Origin: Psychromonas sp.
GTDB taxonomy: Bacteria; Pseudomonadota; Gammaproteobacteria; Enterobacterales; Psychromonadaceae
Direction: 5' to 3'
DNA length: 11,566 nt
Assembly (NCBI GenBank): GCA_023145575.1
Contig: JAGLDN010000154.1
Location: 1-11,566 of the forward strand
In this document: positions 1 to 6,931 of the stretch, in pieces
Numbering within the stretch: position 1 is the stretch's first letter
Layout: every line of letters starts with the position of its first letter
The notes under the pieces: model-generated
The model's database searches: none
Seen by the model: only the letters and a program-made list of their open reading frames with translations
What the model was told of the DNA's origin: nothing
Made by a program: the position numbers and the translations under genes

Positions 1-492
1 GCCAAGGTAGTTGACGTCTGATACATTAAAGATTAACCGTTTAATTGTGTTAAGTAGAGAAGATAAATTACAAGGGCGTTTTCATCGAATTGATTCATTG
101 GATTGGTCAGAAGCTCCGAGCTGCGGTTGGGTAAAAGCAATGGATGTATAAACTGTTTTACACCGACAAATCTTTAAAAACAAAGATGGCAGTGACGGAA
201 TTTCATATTTGATCAGTAATGAAATTGAGCTTGGTAAAGAGTCTATAGAAACGATCTATCAAAAAAGGTGGAAAGTTGATGTTTTTCATAAAAATATAAA
301 ATTAAGTTCTGCACTTGTTAAATCCCCTGCTAAATCAAAAAGGACACAGTTTAATCATATCTTCATGTCTTTATGTCTTTATTTGCAACGTTAAAATTGA
401 AAGATCTAAGTCTTAAAAAAGGACTAACTACATTTGGTTTAAAAACGAAGCTTTATATCAAAGCACAAAAATCAGAAACTTCAGCTCAATGA
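1..492 (+). pseudogene. Decayed IS4-superfamily (IS701-like) transposase, C-terminal half
   Basis: This is the remnant of a DDE transposase, cut by the left edge of the window. One frame reads through two stops (TAG at 8-10, TAA at 149-151) and gives recognisable segments: IKINRLIVLSREDKLQG-like sequence, then VLHRQIFKNKDGSDG, then a block from about 257 that starts IYQKRWKVDVFHKNIK and runs on to KSPAKSKRTQFNHIF. The middle block fits the IS4-superfamily signature Y-x2-R-x3-E-x6-K, but the catalytic Glu is Asp. A frameshift near 380-384 moves the coding sense into another frame, which continues to a stop at 490-492 with the usual Lys-rich tail (LKTKLYIKAQKS). The open stretch at 209-394 is therefore only part of a dead gene. 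Positions 134-174 match 9809-9849 at about 35 of 41 bases, so a second remnant of the same family lies at the other end of the window. I found no clear inverted repeat or gene in 493-710. Confidence 0.88.
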
Positions 493-710
493 TAACCAGT
501 TTTTTTACAAATTGAGGGAATACCAATTAGATTAAGTATATGATCTAAATTTTATGTAAGAAGATAGATTAATTCAAAGCGTAAGTTAAAGTAAGTTACT
601 GTTCCATGCACGAAAATGACAACGCGGAAATAGGTTATTTTAAACAGTAGGAGAGTTAAGCTATTTCTTGTAATCGGTATAATGATTATCTGCATTAAGT
701 TGATAGATCA

Positions 711-1025
711 TTACAAATTTAATCGCAAATAAGGAGGACTCTTCGTAGATTTTAGTCCAGGATACGCACTACATAATAAAATTTCATTGCCAGTTACCTT
801 AAAAGACATCTCTTCTTGATAATAAACTTGCCCGGAAAGTAACTGCGCAACACACGCTCCACAGTTACCCTTACAACAACTTTTTTTAACCTTAATCTGA
901 TGTCGATCAGCAAGTTGCAAAAGTGTCCCGTCACTTACCGACCAATGCAATACTTTTCCAGATCGAACAAACTCAACTGTTGCATGTGTTGCCCTTTTTG
1001 TTTTTTTCTTTAAAAAGCCAAAAAT
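711..1025 (-). CDS. Small [2Fe-2S] ferredoxin-like protein, apparently with an ATT start
   Basis: This is a plant-type [2Fe-2S] ferredoxin domain, a one-electron carrier. Read from ATT at 1025 it has 104 residues. The four cluster ligands are intact: C50-x4-C55-x2-C58 (within SCCKGNCGACVAQLLSGQVYY) and C85 in EILLCSAYP. The domain usually begins with two beta strands, and these are present as ATVEFVRSGKVLHWS. The first conventional-type start, TTG at 950, would remove the first strand and the Lys-rich N-terminus FGFLKKKTKR. The frame stays open upstream to a TAA near 1098 with no ATG, GTG or TTG that fits better. A good GAGG site at 1034-1037 sits 8 bases before the ATT. The gene therefore either uses a rare ATT start or has lost an ATG by mutation. 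The domain family is clear. The redox partner is unknown, and no reductase gene is adjacent. The next gene upstream, on the same strand, is the 148-residue nuclease-like ORF. Confidence 0.72.
   Translation of the reverse strand: MFGFLKKKTKRATHATVEFVRSGKVLHWSVSDGTLLQLADRHQIKVKKSCCKGNCGACVAQLLSGQVYYQEEMSFKVTGNEILLCSAYPGLKSTKSPPYLRLNL
952..974 (-). repeat. 23-base direct repeat, copy 1 (in ferredoxin N-terminus)
   Basis: This copy matches 1120-1142 at 21 of 23 bases in the same orientation. Read on the minus strand in each gene's own frame, both copies encode EFVRSGKV. Here it is residues 18-25 of the ferredoxin, where a beta strand of the domain is expected, so this is probably the original location. 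Confidence 0.7.
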
Positions 1026-1030
1026 AACTA

Positions 1031-1040
1031 TTTCCTCTTT
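1031..1040 (-). promoter_or_regulatory. Ribosome binding site that points to the ATT start
   Basis: The minus strand reads AAAGAGGAAA here, with GAGG 8 bases upstream of the ATT at 1025. This placement is the main argument for starting the ferredoxin there and not at TTG 950, which has no purine-rich site before it. Confidence 0.5.
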
Positions 1041-1061
1041 AAGCGTTAACTGACTATTAAT

Positions 1062-1078
1062 AACTGATGTTACACAGT
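1062..1078 (+). repeat. IS-end-like motif AACTGATGTTACACAGT
   Basis: This 17-base motif differs by one base from 9314-9330, which sits about 40 bases before the start of the IS4-type transposase pseudogene, where that element's left end should be. No transposase follows this copy and no inverted partner is visible nearby, so it looks like a solitary end or a short non-autonomous remnant. It lies 37 bases upstream of the ferredoxin's proposed start. Confidence 0.45.
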
Positions 1079-1106
1079 TGAGAATAGAATCTAAGATTTG
1101 TTATCC

Positions 1107-1553
1107 TTAAATTTTTATAACTTTTCCAGACCTAACAAACTCAGAACATTGTTTATGACTGAATCTATACTGCGCACCACCATTATCAAATAACCAGAGT
1201 TGATTTAAAGAAATAATAAAATACTCTGTAGTATGAACATCACTTTTTTTGCAGAAATAACATTGAGGATCACTGACGCCTAATGTATTTGCTACATGAT
1301 TAATTTTATAAATAGTACCATTATTATGCCCTTGAGATGTAAAACTTTTTCGAGTCGAACTCATCCGTAATTTTACTTGAATATATAAGGGACCTTCACA
1401 AGGGAATGTGTGATTTAATGAATCCCAAGCTATAATGTCAAACCCTACCGTATCAAACGAAACTGCATGAACATAATCTATTTGAGATAATAACGATACC
1501 AATATGTATTCAGCAGGAATCCCTTGGGCTCTAGAATTTAGCAAGTTAGTCAT
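1107..1553 (-). CDS. PD-(D/E)XK nuclease-like protein, 148 residues, function unknown
   Basis: I do not recognise this as a named gene. The N-terminal half follows the order of a PD-(D/E)XK nuclease core. A helix contains AEYILVSLL (Glu15), then GFDIIAWD gives a strand with Asp39, then PLYIQVKLR gives Gln59-x-Lys61, with Gln in place of the usual Glu. This E...D...QxK arrangement and a length near 150 residues are known from the family of the cyanobacterial intron endonuclease I-Ssp6803I (PDDEXK_5). That assignment is by motif only. The C-terminal half has CYFC (98-101), His106 and Cys136, a possible but unproven metal site. The end, EFVRSGKVIKI, repeats a peptide in the ferredoxin gene, so the true C-terminus may have been replaced. 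The ATG at 1553 has no clear ribosome site, and the frame closes just upstream. There is no signal peptide, and I see no intron or methylase beside it. Confidence 0.6.
   Translation of the reverse strand: MTNLLNSRAQGIPAEYILVSLLSQIDYVHAVSFDTVGFDIIAWDSLNHTFPCEGPLYIQVKLRMSSTRKSFTSQGHNNGTIYKINHVANTLGVSDPQCYFCKKSDVHTTEYFIISLNQLWLFDNGGAQYRFSHKQCSEFVRSGKVIKI
1120..1142 (-). repeat. 23-base direct repeat, copy 2 (3' end of the 148-residue gene)
   Basis: This is the partner of 952-974, 168 bases away, with 21 of 23 bases identical. In the nuclease-like gene it encodes residues 138-145, immediately before the stop codon region. Confidence 0.7.
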
Positions 1554-2018
1554 TGCATACCGAGGCTGTAGAATTACTCTTTTTCAGCCCACTTTATTTA
1601 AAATAAAAATAAATTAATTCACATTTGTTTGATATGCAATAAATAATTGTGTTTTTAAGAGTGGATTGATTAAATTGAGTTGTAAATCGGTTTATTGAGG
1701 CGTTCAGGCAGGATCATTTGACGTTAAAGCTTCACCCCTATCTTTAATGAAGTAACCTATTTATAACTAGGCATATAACTATTAAATTAACGAACAACAA
1801 ACACTGATAACCGTTAATAGGCTTTTAATACGCCTTACTCTAATCTTCGAGCAGTCAGGCTCCTTCTCCCATAAAGCAAAGTACAAACAAAAATGATAAG
1901 GAATTAATTAAAATCCAATTAATTGACTTTAAAAGCATTCATGTCTATGCTAATAAATAATACTCATTACGCTCGTTTTATGTTTACTTGATTTATTTTA
2001 ACCGATTAATGGGAAGCC
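1554..2018. other. Gene-poor intergenic stretch
   Basis: About 465 bases of AT-rich sequence with stops in every frame. The longest suggestive run is 21 codons (1682-1747), without a start or a recognisable product. The bax promoter candidate and ribosome site are in the right part. I found no tRNA and no convincing hairpin terminator. Confidence 0.6.
1923..1951 (+). promoter_or_regulatory. Candidate sigma-70 promoter for bax
   Basis: TTGACT at 1923-1928 and TATGCT at 1946-1951 are separated by 17 bases. The -35 box matches the consensus at 5 of 6 positions and the -10 box at 4 of 6. A transcript would have a leader of about 60 bases before the bax ATG. Confidence 0.4.
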
Positions 2019-2873
2019 ATGAGAAAATTATTTATTCAAATGTTAATCACATTATCGCTTGCGATGACAATCAATTCCGGTGTAAATAGTAAAGAAGTGT
2101 CTACATTTCCGATTAAAGATCTGATCCATTATTACGACACTATCAATTACAACCAAAAAGCATGGAAAGCAAAAGATTATAAAACGCCACGTTTGACGTT
2201 TGCTACGATTGGTAAACACTGGGATCAGGAATCAAGAATCATCCCTGTACAAGATAAAAAATCAGTCTTTTTCCGTTTAATGTTACCGCTTATTTTAATA
2301 TCGAATGAACAAATAAGCACTGAGCGTAACATTATAATGCACAGCGATTTATCCAATAGTAGGGTCATTTATCTAGCTATAAAATATAAAATTATCAAAA
2401 CCGCCGTTCATGCGATAACAGCACAACAAAAAACACAGCTTTTGCAAAAAGTAGATATTATCCCGCCAACTTTAGCACTTGCACAAGCGGCAGAAGAAAG
2501 TGGATGGGGAACCTCACGGTTTACTTTAGAAGGGAATGCTTTTTTTGGTCAATGGAACTTTTCGGGTCATGGAATGATACCTAACCAACAACGCAAAGAG
2601 CTTGGTAACTACAGGGTCTCTAGCTATGATAGCCCACTTAAATCTACAGAAAGCTATATGTTTAGCCTGAACACTGTTAATGCGTACGAAAACTTACGCA
2701 TCCTCCGCGCTGATTTACGCCATCACAATAAACCAATCACTGGCATTAAATTATCAAATGAATTACTTCACTATTCAGAGCGCGGTGCTGCCTATCCCAG
2801 AAGCTTGCAACATATCATTCAATACAATAACCTAGAAGGCTTAGATGACGCGTTTTTAGTTCCAAGCCGTTGA
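2019..2873 (+). CDS. bax: Bax-type exported glucosaminidase (GH73)
   Basis: A 284-residue protein, close to the E. coli Bax length of about 274. It belongs to the endo-beta-N-acetylglucosaminidase (GH73, FlgJ/LytG-like) fold, which cuts glycan strands of peptidoglycan. The N-terminus is a signal peptide: MRKLF, a hydrophobic core, then a likely cut near SGVNS-KEVS (about residue 24). This places the enzyme in the periplasm. The catalytic motif is LAQAAEESGWGTSRF, with Glu160 the likely general acid. It is followed by GNAFFGQWNF and, later, the substrate-groove segments YDSPLKSTESYMFSLNT and ERGAAYP typical of Bax. The ATG is preceded by GGGAAG at 2011-2016, a short-spaced ribosome site. The gene stands alone and converges with the PAP2 gene, so both neighbours act on the envelope but are transcribed separately. 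Its physiological role in E. coli is poorly defined. The family assignment is secure. Confidence 0.88.
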   Translation: MRKLFIQMLITLSLAMTINSGVNSKEVSTFPIKDLIHYYDTINYNQKAWKAKDYKTPRLTFATIGKHWDQESRIIPVQDKKSVFFRLMLPLILISNEQISTERNIIMHSDLSNSRVIYLAIKYKIIKTAVHAITAQQKTQLLQKVDIIPPTLALAQAAEESGWGTSRFTLEGNAFFGQWNFSGHGMIPNQQRKELGNYRVSSYDSPLKSTESYMFSLNTVNAYENLRILRADLRHHNKPITGIKLSNELLHYSERGAAYPRSLQHIIQYNNLEGLDDAFLVPSR

Positions 2874-2886
2874 ATATTCGATTCAA

Positions 2887-2912
2887 TAAAAAGGCCGAAA
2901 CTTAGGACGCCT
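2887..2912 (-). terminator. Weak hairpin between convergent genes
   Basis: On the minus strand AGGC (2912-2909) can pair with GCCT (2895-2892), and the latter is followed by a short T run. The stem has only four pairs with a long loop, so it is a marginal terminator for the PAP2 gene. Confidence 0.25.
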
Positions 2913-2949
2913 CTGACCGAACTAGGGTAAAACATTGGCTACGTGGCAA

Positions 2950-3513
2950 CTACCTTAGTCTGTCAGGCATTTTTTTCAACAACAAATTAAATAAACAATT
3001 GCTTTTATTATCAAATAAAAATACCACCAGTGATGAAAATATTGCCACTAAAATAGCGCCTAATATATCAAGCGGAAAATGAACGCCACAAAAAACTCGA
3101 GAAAAGCCACCAATAAAAGCAAGTACACATAACAAACTGGCGGTACCCCTTATTGTTTTATTAAATAATAACATCACTGCAATGCAAAAAATAAACGTGG
3201 CATGATCAGAAGGAAAGGAAGTATTTGGCGCATGTTTAATTAGCAGTGTGCCAAGGTGCTCGACAAATGGTCTTGGGTGGTAATAAAAAATCGCGATGGT
3301 ATAGCTACTTAGCATGCCCAGTAATACTGAAAGTCCAGCATTAAAACAAGATTTTTTTGTGTCTAGCTTTGCATTGAACCATAAGTAAACTAATACCAGT
3401 ATGAAAACATATGGCATTACTTTTGCGGCAGTAATTAACAGGTTATCCAATAGAATATTTTTACCTGCATATTGATTAATAAATAGAAAAGTTGCTACGT
3501 TAAATTCTTCCAT
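2950..3513 (-). CDS. PAP2-superfamily undecaprenyl-diphosphatase, BcrC/YbjG type
   Basis: An integral membrane phosphatase of 187 residues from ATG 3513. A TTG directly before it could add one residue. The PAP2 active-site motifs are in order: HPRPF (about 79-83), TSFPSDHATF (about 98-107) and SRVFCGVHFPLD (about 138-149), with the catalytic His in the last and the charge-relay Asp at its end. The Lys that opens the classical first motif is absent. The wording HPRPFVEHLG...LLIKHAPNTSFPSDH resembles BcrC/YbjG proteins, which dephosphorylate undecaprenyl diphosphate at the outer face of the inner membrane and so recycle the lipid carrier of peptidoglycan precursors. Five or so hydrophobic segments are visible. 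Substrate is inferred from this resemblance, and another lipid phosphate is possible. Only a weak AAGTGA ribosome site precedes it. The 154-base gap after carB contains a dispersed repeat and suggests a separate transcript. Confidence 0.82.
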   Translation of the reverse strand: MEEFNVATFLFINQYAGKNILLDNLLITAAKVMPYVFILVLVYLWFNAKLDTKKSCFNAGLSVLLGMLSSYTIAIFYYHPRPFVEHLGTLLIKHAPNTSFPSDHATFIFCIAVMLLFNKTIRGTASLLCVLAFIGGFSRVFCGVHFPLDILGAILVAIFSSLVVFLFDNKSNCLFNLLLKKMPDRLR

Positions 3514-3622
3514 CAAAATTCACTTTAAATTCATTGAATGCCTAATATATGATAGCAATATGGATAGCAATCAGGCTAAAAAATCGGATTTTGTAGAGTT
3601 TGGATACAATTTAGATTTATTT

Positions 3623-3652
3623 TGTACCCAAGTCATCTCAAAATGCATTATC
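3623..3652 (+). repeat. Dispersed ACCCAAGT...ATGC repeat, copy A
   Basis: The sequence from TGTACCCAAGTCATCTC to AAAATGCATTATCA aligns with copy B at 8303-8333 and more loosely with copy C at 11533-11566. It begins the gap just downstream of the carB stop. Repeats with a core like TATACCCAAGT...GATGCA are familiar from intergenic DNA of marine gammaproteobacteria. That recollection is not checked here. Confidence 0.5.
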
Positions 3653-3667
3653 ATGCTCACGCAACAA

Positions 3668-6600
3668 TCAACACAACTCCCGCTTATATTTATCAAAATT
3701 AAGGTTAGTCAAACGATTATGCAATTCTTGCAATGAATTAACCTTAGCATTTTTTTCAGTTGGATCCGCATAATGTGCTTGTGCTGTCGCAAATGCCCCG
3801 TCAAGCGTTGTTGTATAATTCACTTTATAACGCAAGGCGGCACGGCGAAGTTGACGAGAATCTTCAATGGCAACACGCCCTTCTGTGGTGTTTACCATAT
3901 AAGTGTATTCGCCATTTTTAGTACGATCTAAAATATGTGGGCGACCTTCACTTACCTTGTTCACCGTACGTACATAAATACCAGCTTCACGTAATACTGC
4001 CGAAGTACCTGCCGTTGCATCAATCGCATAGCCTTGATCGATTAATTTGAACGCGAGCTTTGTGATACGAGCTTTATCACTGTCTCTAACAGAGAGTAAA
4101 ACTCTTCCTACAACAGGCACATCTTTAATTGCTGCAAGTTCACCTTTTGCATAGGCTTCAGCAAAGGTTAAACCAACCCCCATCACCTCACCTGTTGATC
4201 GCATTTCAGGACCTAAAATTGGATCTGAGCCTGGAAATTTATCAAAGGGTAACACGACTTCTTTAATAGAGTAATAGGGTGGAATGACTTCTTTTGTCAC
4301 GCCAAGTGCCCGAAGTGTTTTACCCGCCATGACACTCGCAGAAATTTTAGCAATCGGTACACCCGTTGCTTTTGAAACAAAAGGCACGGTCCTTGCTGCA
4401 CGAGGGTTGACTTCGATCATGTACACTTGATTGTCTTTTACAGCAAGTTGCGTGTTCATTAAACCAACAACGCCCAATTCAAGCGCCAGCAATTTAATGT
4501 AACCGCGCATTTTGTTTTGAATTTCAGTGCTTAATGTGCAAGCAGGCAGTGAACATGCTGAATCTCCCGAGTGAACACCCGCTTGCTCAATATGCTCCAT
4601 AATACCACAAATAACAACATCAGTGCCATCACAGATTGCATCAATATCGACTTCCACAGCATCATCAAGAAACTTATCGAGTAAAACGGGCGCTTCATTT
4701 GACACAAGCACAGCAGCGTTAAAATAGAGTCGTAGATCAGCTTCATCGTAAACGATTTCCATGGCGCGTCCACCTAAAACATAAGAAGGTCTAACCACCA
4801 ACGGATAACCAATACGTTTTGCCGATTCAATGCCTTGTTGAAGTGTTTTTACCGAATCATTCAGAGGTTGTTTCAAACCTAATCGTTCTACAATCTCTTG
4901 AAAACGTTGTCTATCTTCTGCTCTATCAATGGCTTCAGAGGATGTGCCAATAATCGGTACGCCGGCAGCTTCTAAGCCGCGGGCTAATTTAAGCGGTGTT
5001 TGTCCGCCATACTGCACGATAACCCCTTTAGGTTGCTCAATACGTGCAATTTCAAGCACATGTTCAAGGGTGATTGGTTCAAAATAAAGTCTATCCGACG
5101 TATCGTAATCCGTAGAGACAGTTTCAGGATTACAGTTTACCATGATCGTTTCATAACCATCCTCACGCATTGCCATTGCCGCATGTACACAGCAATAGTC
5201 AAACTCAATGCCTTGACCAATGCGATTTGGGCCGCTACCGATGATCATGATTTTTTCATTGTCTGTTGGGGCGGCTTCACATTCATCTTCGTAAGTAGAG
5301 TACATGTAAGCCGTAATTGAGGAAAATTCAGCGGAACAAGTATCAACGCGTTTATAAACAGGATGTAATGCAAATTTTTCACGCAGTGTGCGTACCGCGA
5401 TTTCTGAAATGCCAACAACACTGCCAATACGACTATCAGAAAAACCTTTACGTTTTAGGCGCCTCAACGCAATTTTATCAAGTGAAGCCAATCCACAATC
5501 TGCGAGTTTCTTTTCATCTAAAATAATATCTTCTATTTGCACTAAGAACCAAGGATCAATCATTGTGATTGCATAGATCTCCTCAACCGTCATGCCGAAA
5601 CGGAACGCATCTCCAATATACCAAATACGCTCAGCACCTGCATCGCGAAGTTCATATAAAATCTTCTTTTTGGCATTTGATTCTTTAAGATCAACCATAG
5701 GCGAAAAACCATCAGCACCGACTTCTAGGGAACACAAAGCTTTTTGCAGAGACTCTTGTTGCGTGCGCCCAATGGCCATGACTTCACCCACAGATTTCAT
5801 TTGTGTGGTAAGCCTGTCATTTGAATTGGCAAATTTCTCAAAGTTAAAACGTGGAATTTTTGTGACAACATAATCAATTGATGGTTCAAACGACGCTGGG
5901 GTTTTACCTCCTGTAATATCATTTTGTAATTCATCAAGCGTGTAACCAATCGCTAATTTAGCAGCAATTTTTGCAATCGGGAAACCCGTAGCCTTTGATG
6001 CCAATGCAGATGAGCGTGACACCCGAGGATTCATTTCAATGAGTACCATGCGTCCATTTTCAGGGTTTATCCCAAACTGTACATTAGCCCCCCCTGTTTC
6101 AACACCAATTTCTCGAAGTACTGCGAATGAAGCATTGCGCATTAATTGATATTCTTTATCCGTAAGCGTTTGTGCAGGTGCAACAGTAATTGAATCGCCA
6201 GTATGAATGCCCATTGGATCAAGGTTTTCAATGGCACACACAATAATACAATTATCATTTTTATCACGCACTACTTCCATTTCGAATTCTTTCCAGCCAA
6301 TCAGTGATTCATCAATTAATAGCTCAGTGGTTGGCGAAAGATCAAGCCCGTTTGAACAAATCTCATCAAACTCTTCTTTGTTATAGGCAATACCGCCCCC
6401 TGAACCGCCCATTGTGAAAGAAGGACGAATAATACAGGGAAAACCAACCATCTCTAGTACGCCATAAGCATCTTCCATCGAATGCGCAGCACCCGAGCGA
6501 GGACACTCAAGTCCAATCTTTTTCATGGCGATATCAAAAAGATTACGATCTTCGGCTTTATTAATTGCATCTGACGTTGCGCCAATCATTTCAACATTAT

Positions 6601-6931
6601 ATTTCGCAAGCACACCCTTTGCTTCTAGATCTAACGCACAGTTAAGCGCAGTTTGCCCTCCCATTGTTGCGAGCAGTGCATCGGGGCGCTCTTTCGAAAT
6701 AATTTTATCTACAATTTTCCAATGAATGGGTTCAATATAAGTTGCATTCGCCATGTCTGGATCTGTCATTATCGTGGCAGGGTTTGAGTTAATTAAAACA
6801 ACGCGGTAGCCTTCTTCTTTAAGGGCCTTACATGCTTGCACTCCTGAATAATCGAATTCACACGCTTGACCAATAATAATTGGCCCAGCACCTAAAATAA
6901 GGATCGTCTTTAAGTCATTGCGTTTGGGCAT
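3668..6931 (-). CDS. carB: Carbamoyl-phosphate synthase large subunit
   Basis: CarB uses ammonia passed from CarA, with bicarbonate and two ATP, to make carbamoyl phosphate for arginine and pyrimidine synthesis in the cytosol. At 1087 residues it is slightly longer than the E. coli enzyme (1073). The N-terminal half has the first ATP-grasp unit, beginning KTILILGAGPIIIGQACEF, with SFTMGGSGGGIAYN and EMNPRVSRSSALASKATG. The middle is the oligomerisation region. The second ATP-grasp unit begins with MIIGSGPNRIGQGIEFDYC and has SYVLGGRAM and EVNPRAARTVPF. The last 150 or so residues form the MGS-like allosteric domain, and DATAGTSAVL, NKVSEGRPHI and NGEYTYMVNTT keep the Thr, Lys and Asn residues that bind ornithine or UMP/IMP in E. 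coli. The ATG at 6931 lies inside the end of carA (17-base overlap), with AAGGA upstream, so translation is probably coupled. It appears fully intact. Confidence 0.97.
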   Translation of the reverse strand: MPKRNDLKTILILGAGPIIIGQACEFDYSGVQACKALKEEGYRVVLINSNPATIMTDPDMANATYIEPIHWKIVDKIISKERPDALLATMGGQTALNCALDLEAKGVLAKYNVEMIGATSDAINKAEDRNLFDIAMKKIGLECPRSGAAHSMEDAYGVLEMVGFPCIIRPSFTMGGSGGGIAYNKEEFDEICSNGLDLSPTTELLIDESLIGWKEFEMEVVRDKNDNCIIVCAIENLDPMGIHTGDSITVAPAQTLTDKEYQLMRNASFAVLREIGVETGGANVQFGINPENGRMVLIEMNPRVSRSSALASKATGFPIAKIAAKLAIGYTLDELQNDITGGKTPASFEPSIDYVVTKIPRFNFEKFANSNDRLTTQMKSVGEVMAIGRTQQESLQKALCSLEVGADGFSPMVDLKESNAKKKILYELRDAGAERIWYIGDAFRFGMTVEEIYAITMIDPWFLVQIEDIILDEKKLADCGLASLDKIALRRLKRKGFSDSRIGSVVGISEIAVRTLREKFALHPVYKRVDTCSAEFSSITAYMYSTYEDECEAAPTDNEKIMIIGSGPNRIGQGIEFDYCCVHAAMAMREDGYETIMVNCNPETVSTDYDTSDRLYFEPITLEHVLEIARIEQPKGVIVQYGGQTPLKLARGLEAAGVPIIGTSSEAIDRAEDRQRFQEIVERLGLKQPLNDSVKTLQQGIESAKRIGYPLVVRPSYVLGGRAMEIVYDEADLRLYFNAAVLVSNEAPVLLDKFLDDAVEVDIDAICDGTDVVICGIMEHIEQAGVHSGDSACSLPACTLSTEIQNKMRGYIKLLALELGVVGLMNTQLAVKDNQVYMIEVNPRAARTVPFVSKATGVPIAKISASVMAGKTLRALGVTKEVIPPYYSIKEVVLPFDKFPGSDPILGPEMRSTGEVMGVGLTFAEAYAKGELAAIKDVPVVGRVLLSVRDSDKARITKLAFKLIDQGYAIDATAGTSAVLREAGIYVRTVNKVSEGRPHILDRTKNGEYTYMVNTTEGRVAIEDSRQLRRAALRYKVNYTTTLDGAFATAQAHYADPTEKNAKVNSLQELHNRLTNLNFDKYKRELC

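Noticed and set aside
209..394. 61-residue open frame as an independent small gene
   Set aside because: It is the stop-to-stop part of a transposase whose sequence continues on both sides in the same or a shifted frame.
711..950. TTG at 950 as the ferredoxin start
   Set aside because: It removes the first strand of the fold and has no ribosome site, while the frame and a GAGG site support an upstream start.
1682..1747. A 21-codon run reading VNRFIEAFRQDHLTLKLHPYL
   Set aside because: It looks protein-like, but has no start codon, stops lie on both sides, and I cannot assign it to any family. It may be a very small remnant.
2946..2956. A ten-base match (AAGGTAGTTG on the minus strand) to positions 4-13
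   Set aside because: A ten-base match in over 11 kb of AT-rich DNA is expected by chance, and the flanks do not extend it.
4531..4773. 80-residue minus-strand open frame within carB
   Set aside because: It is out of frame inside an intact, recognisable gene, and the hydrophobic content comes from frame shift of carB codons.
5000..5873. Several plus-strand open frames opposite carB
   Set aside because: They are antisense to the highly conserved carB coding sequence, show no family motifs and are explained by its base composition.
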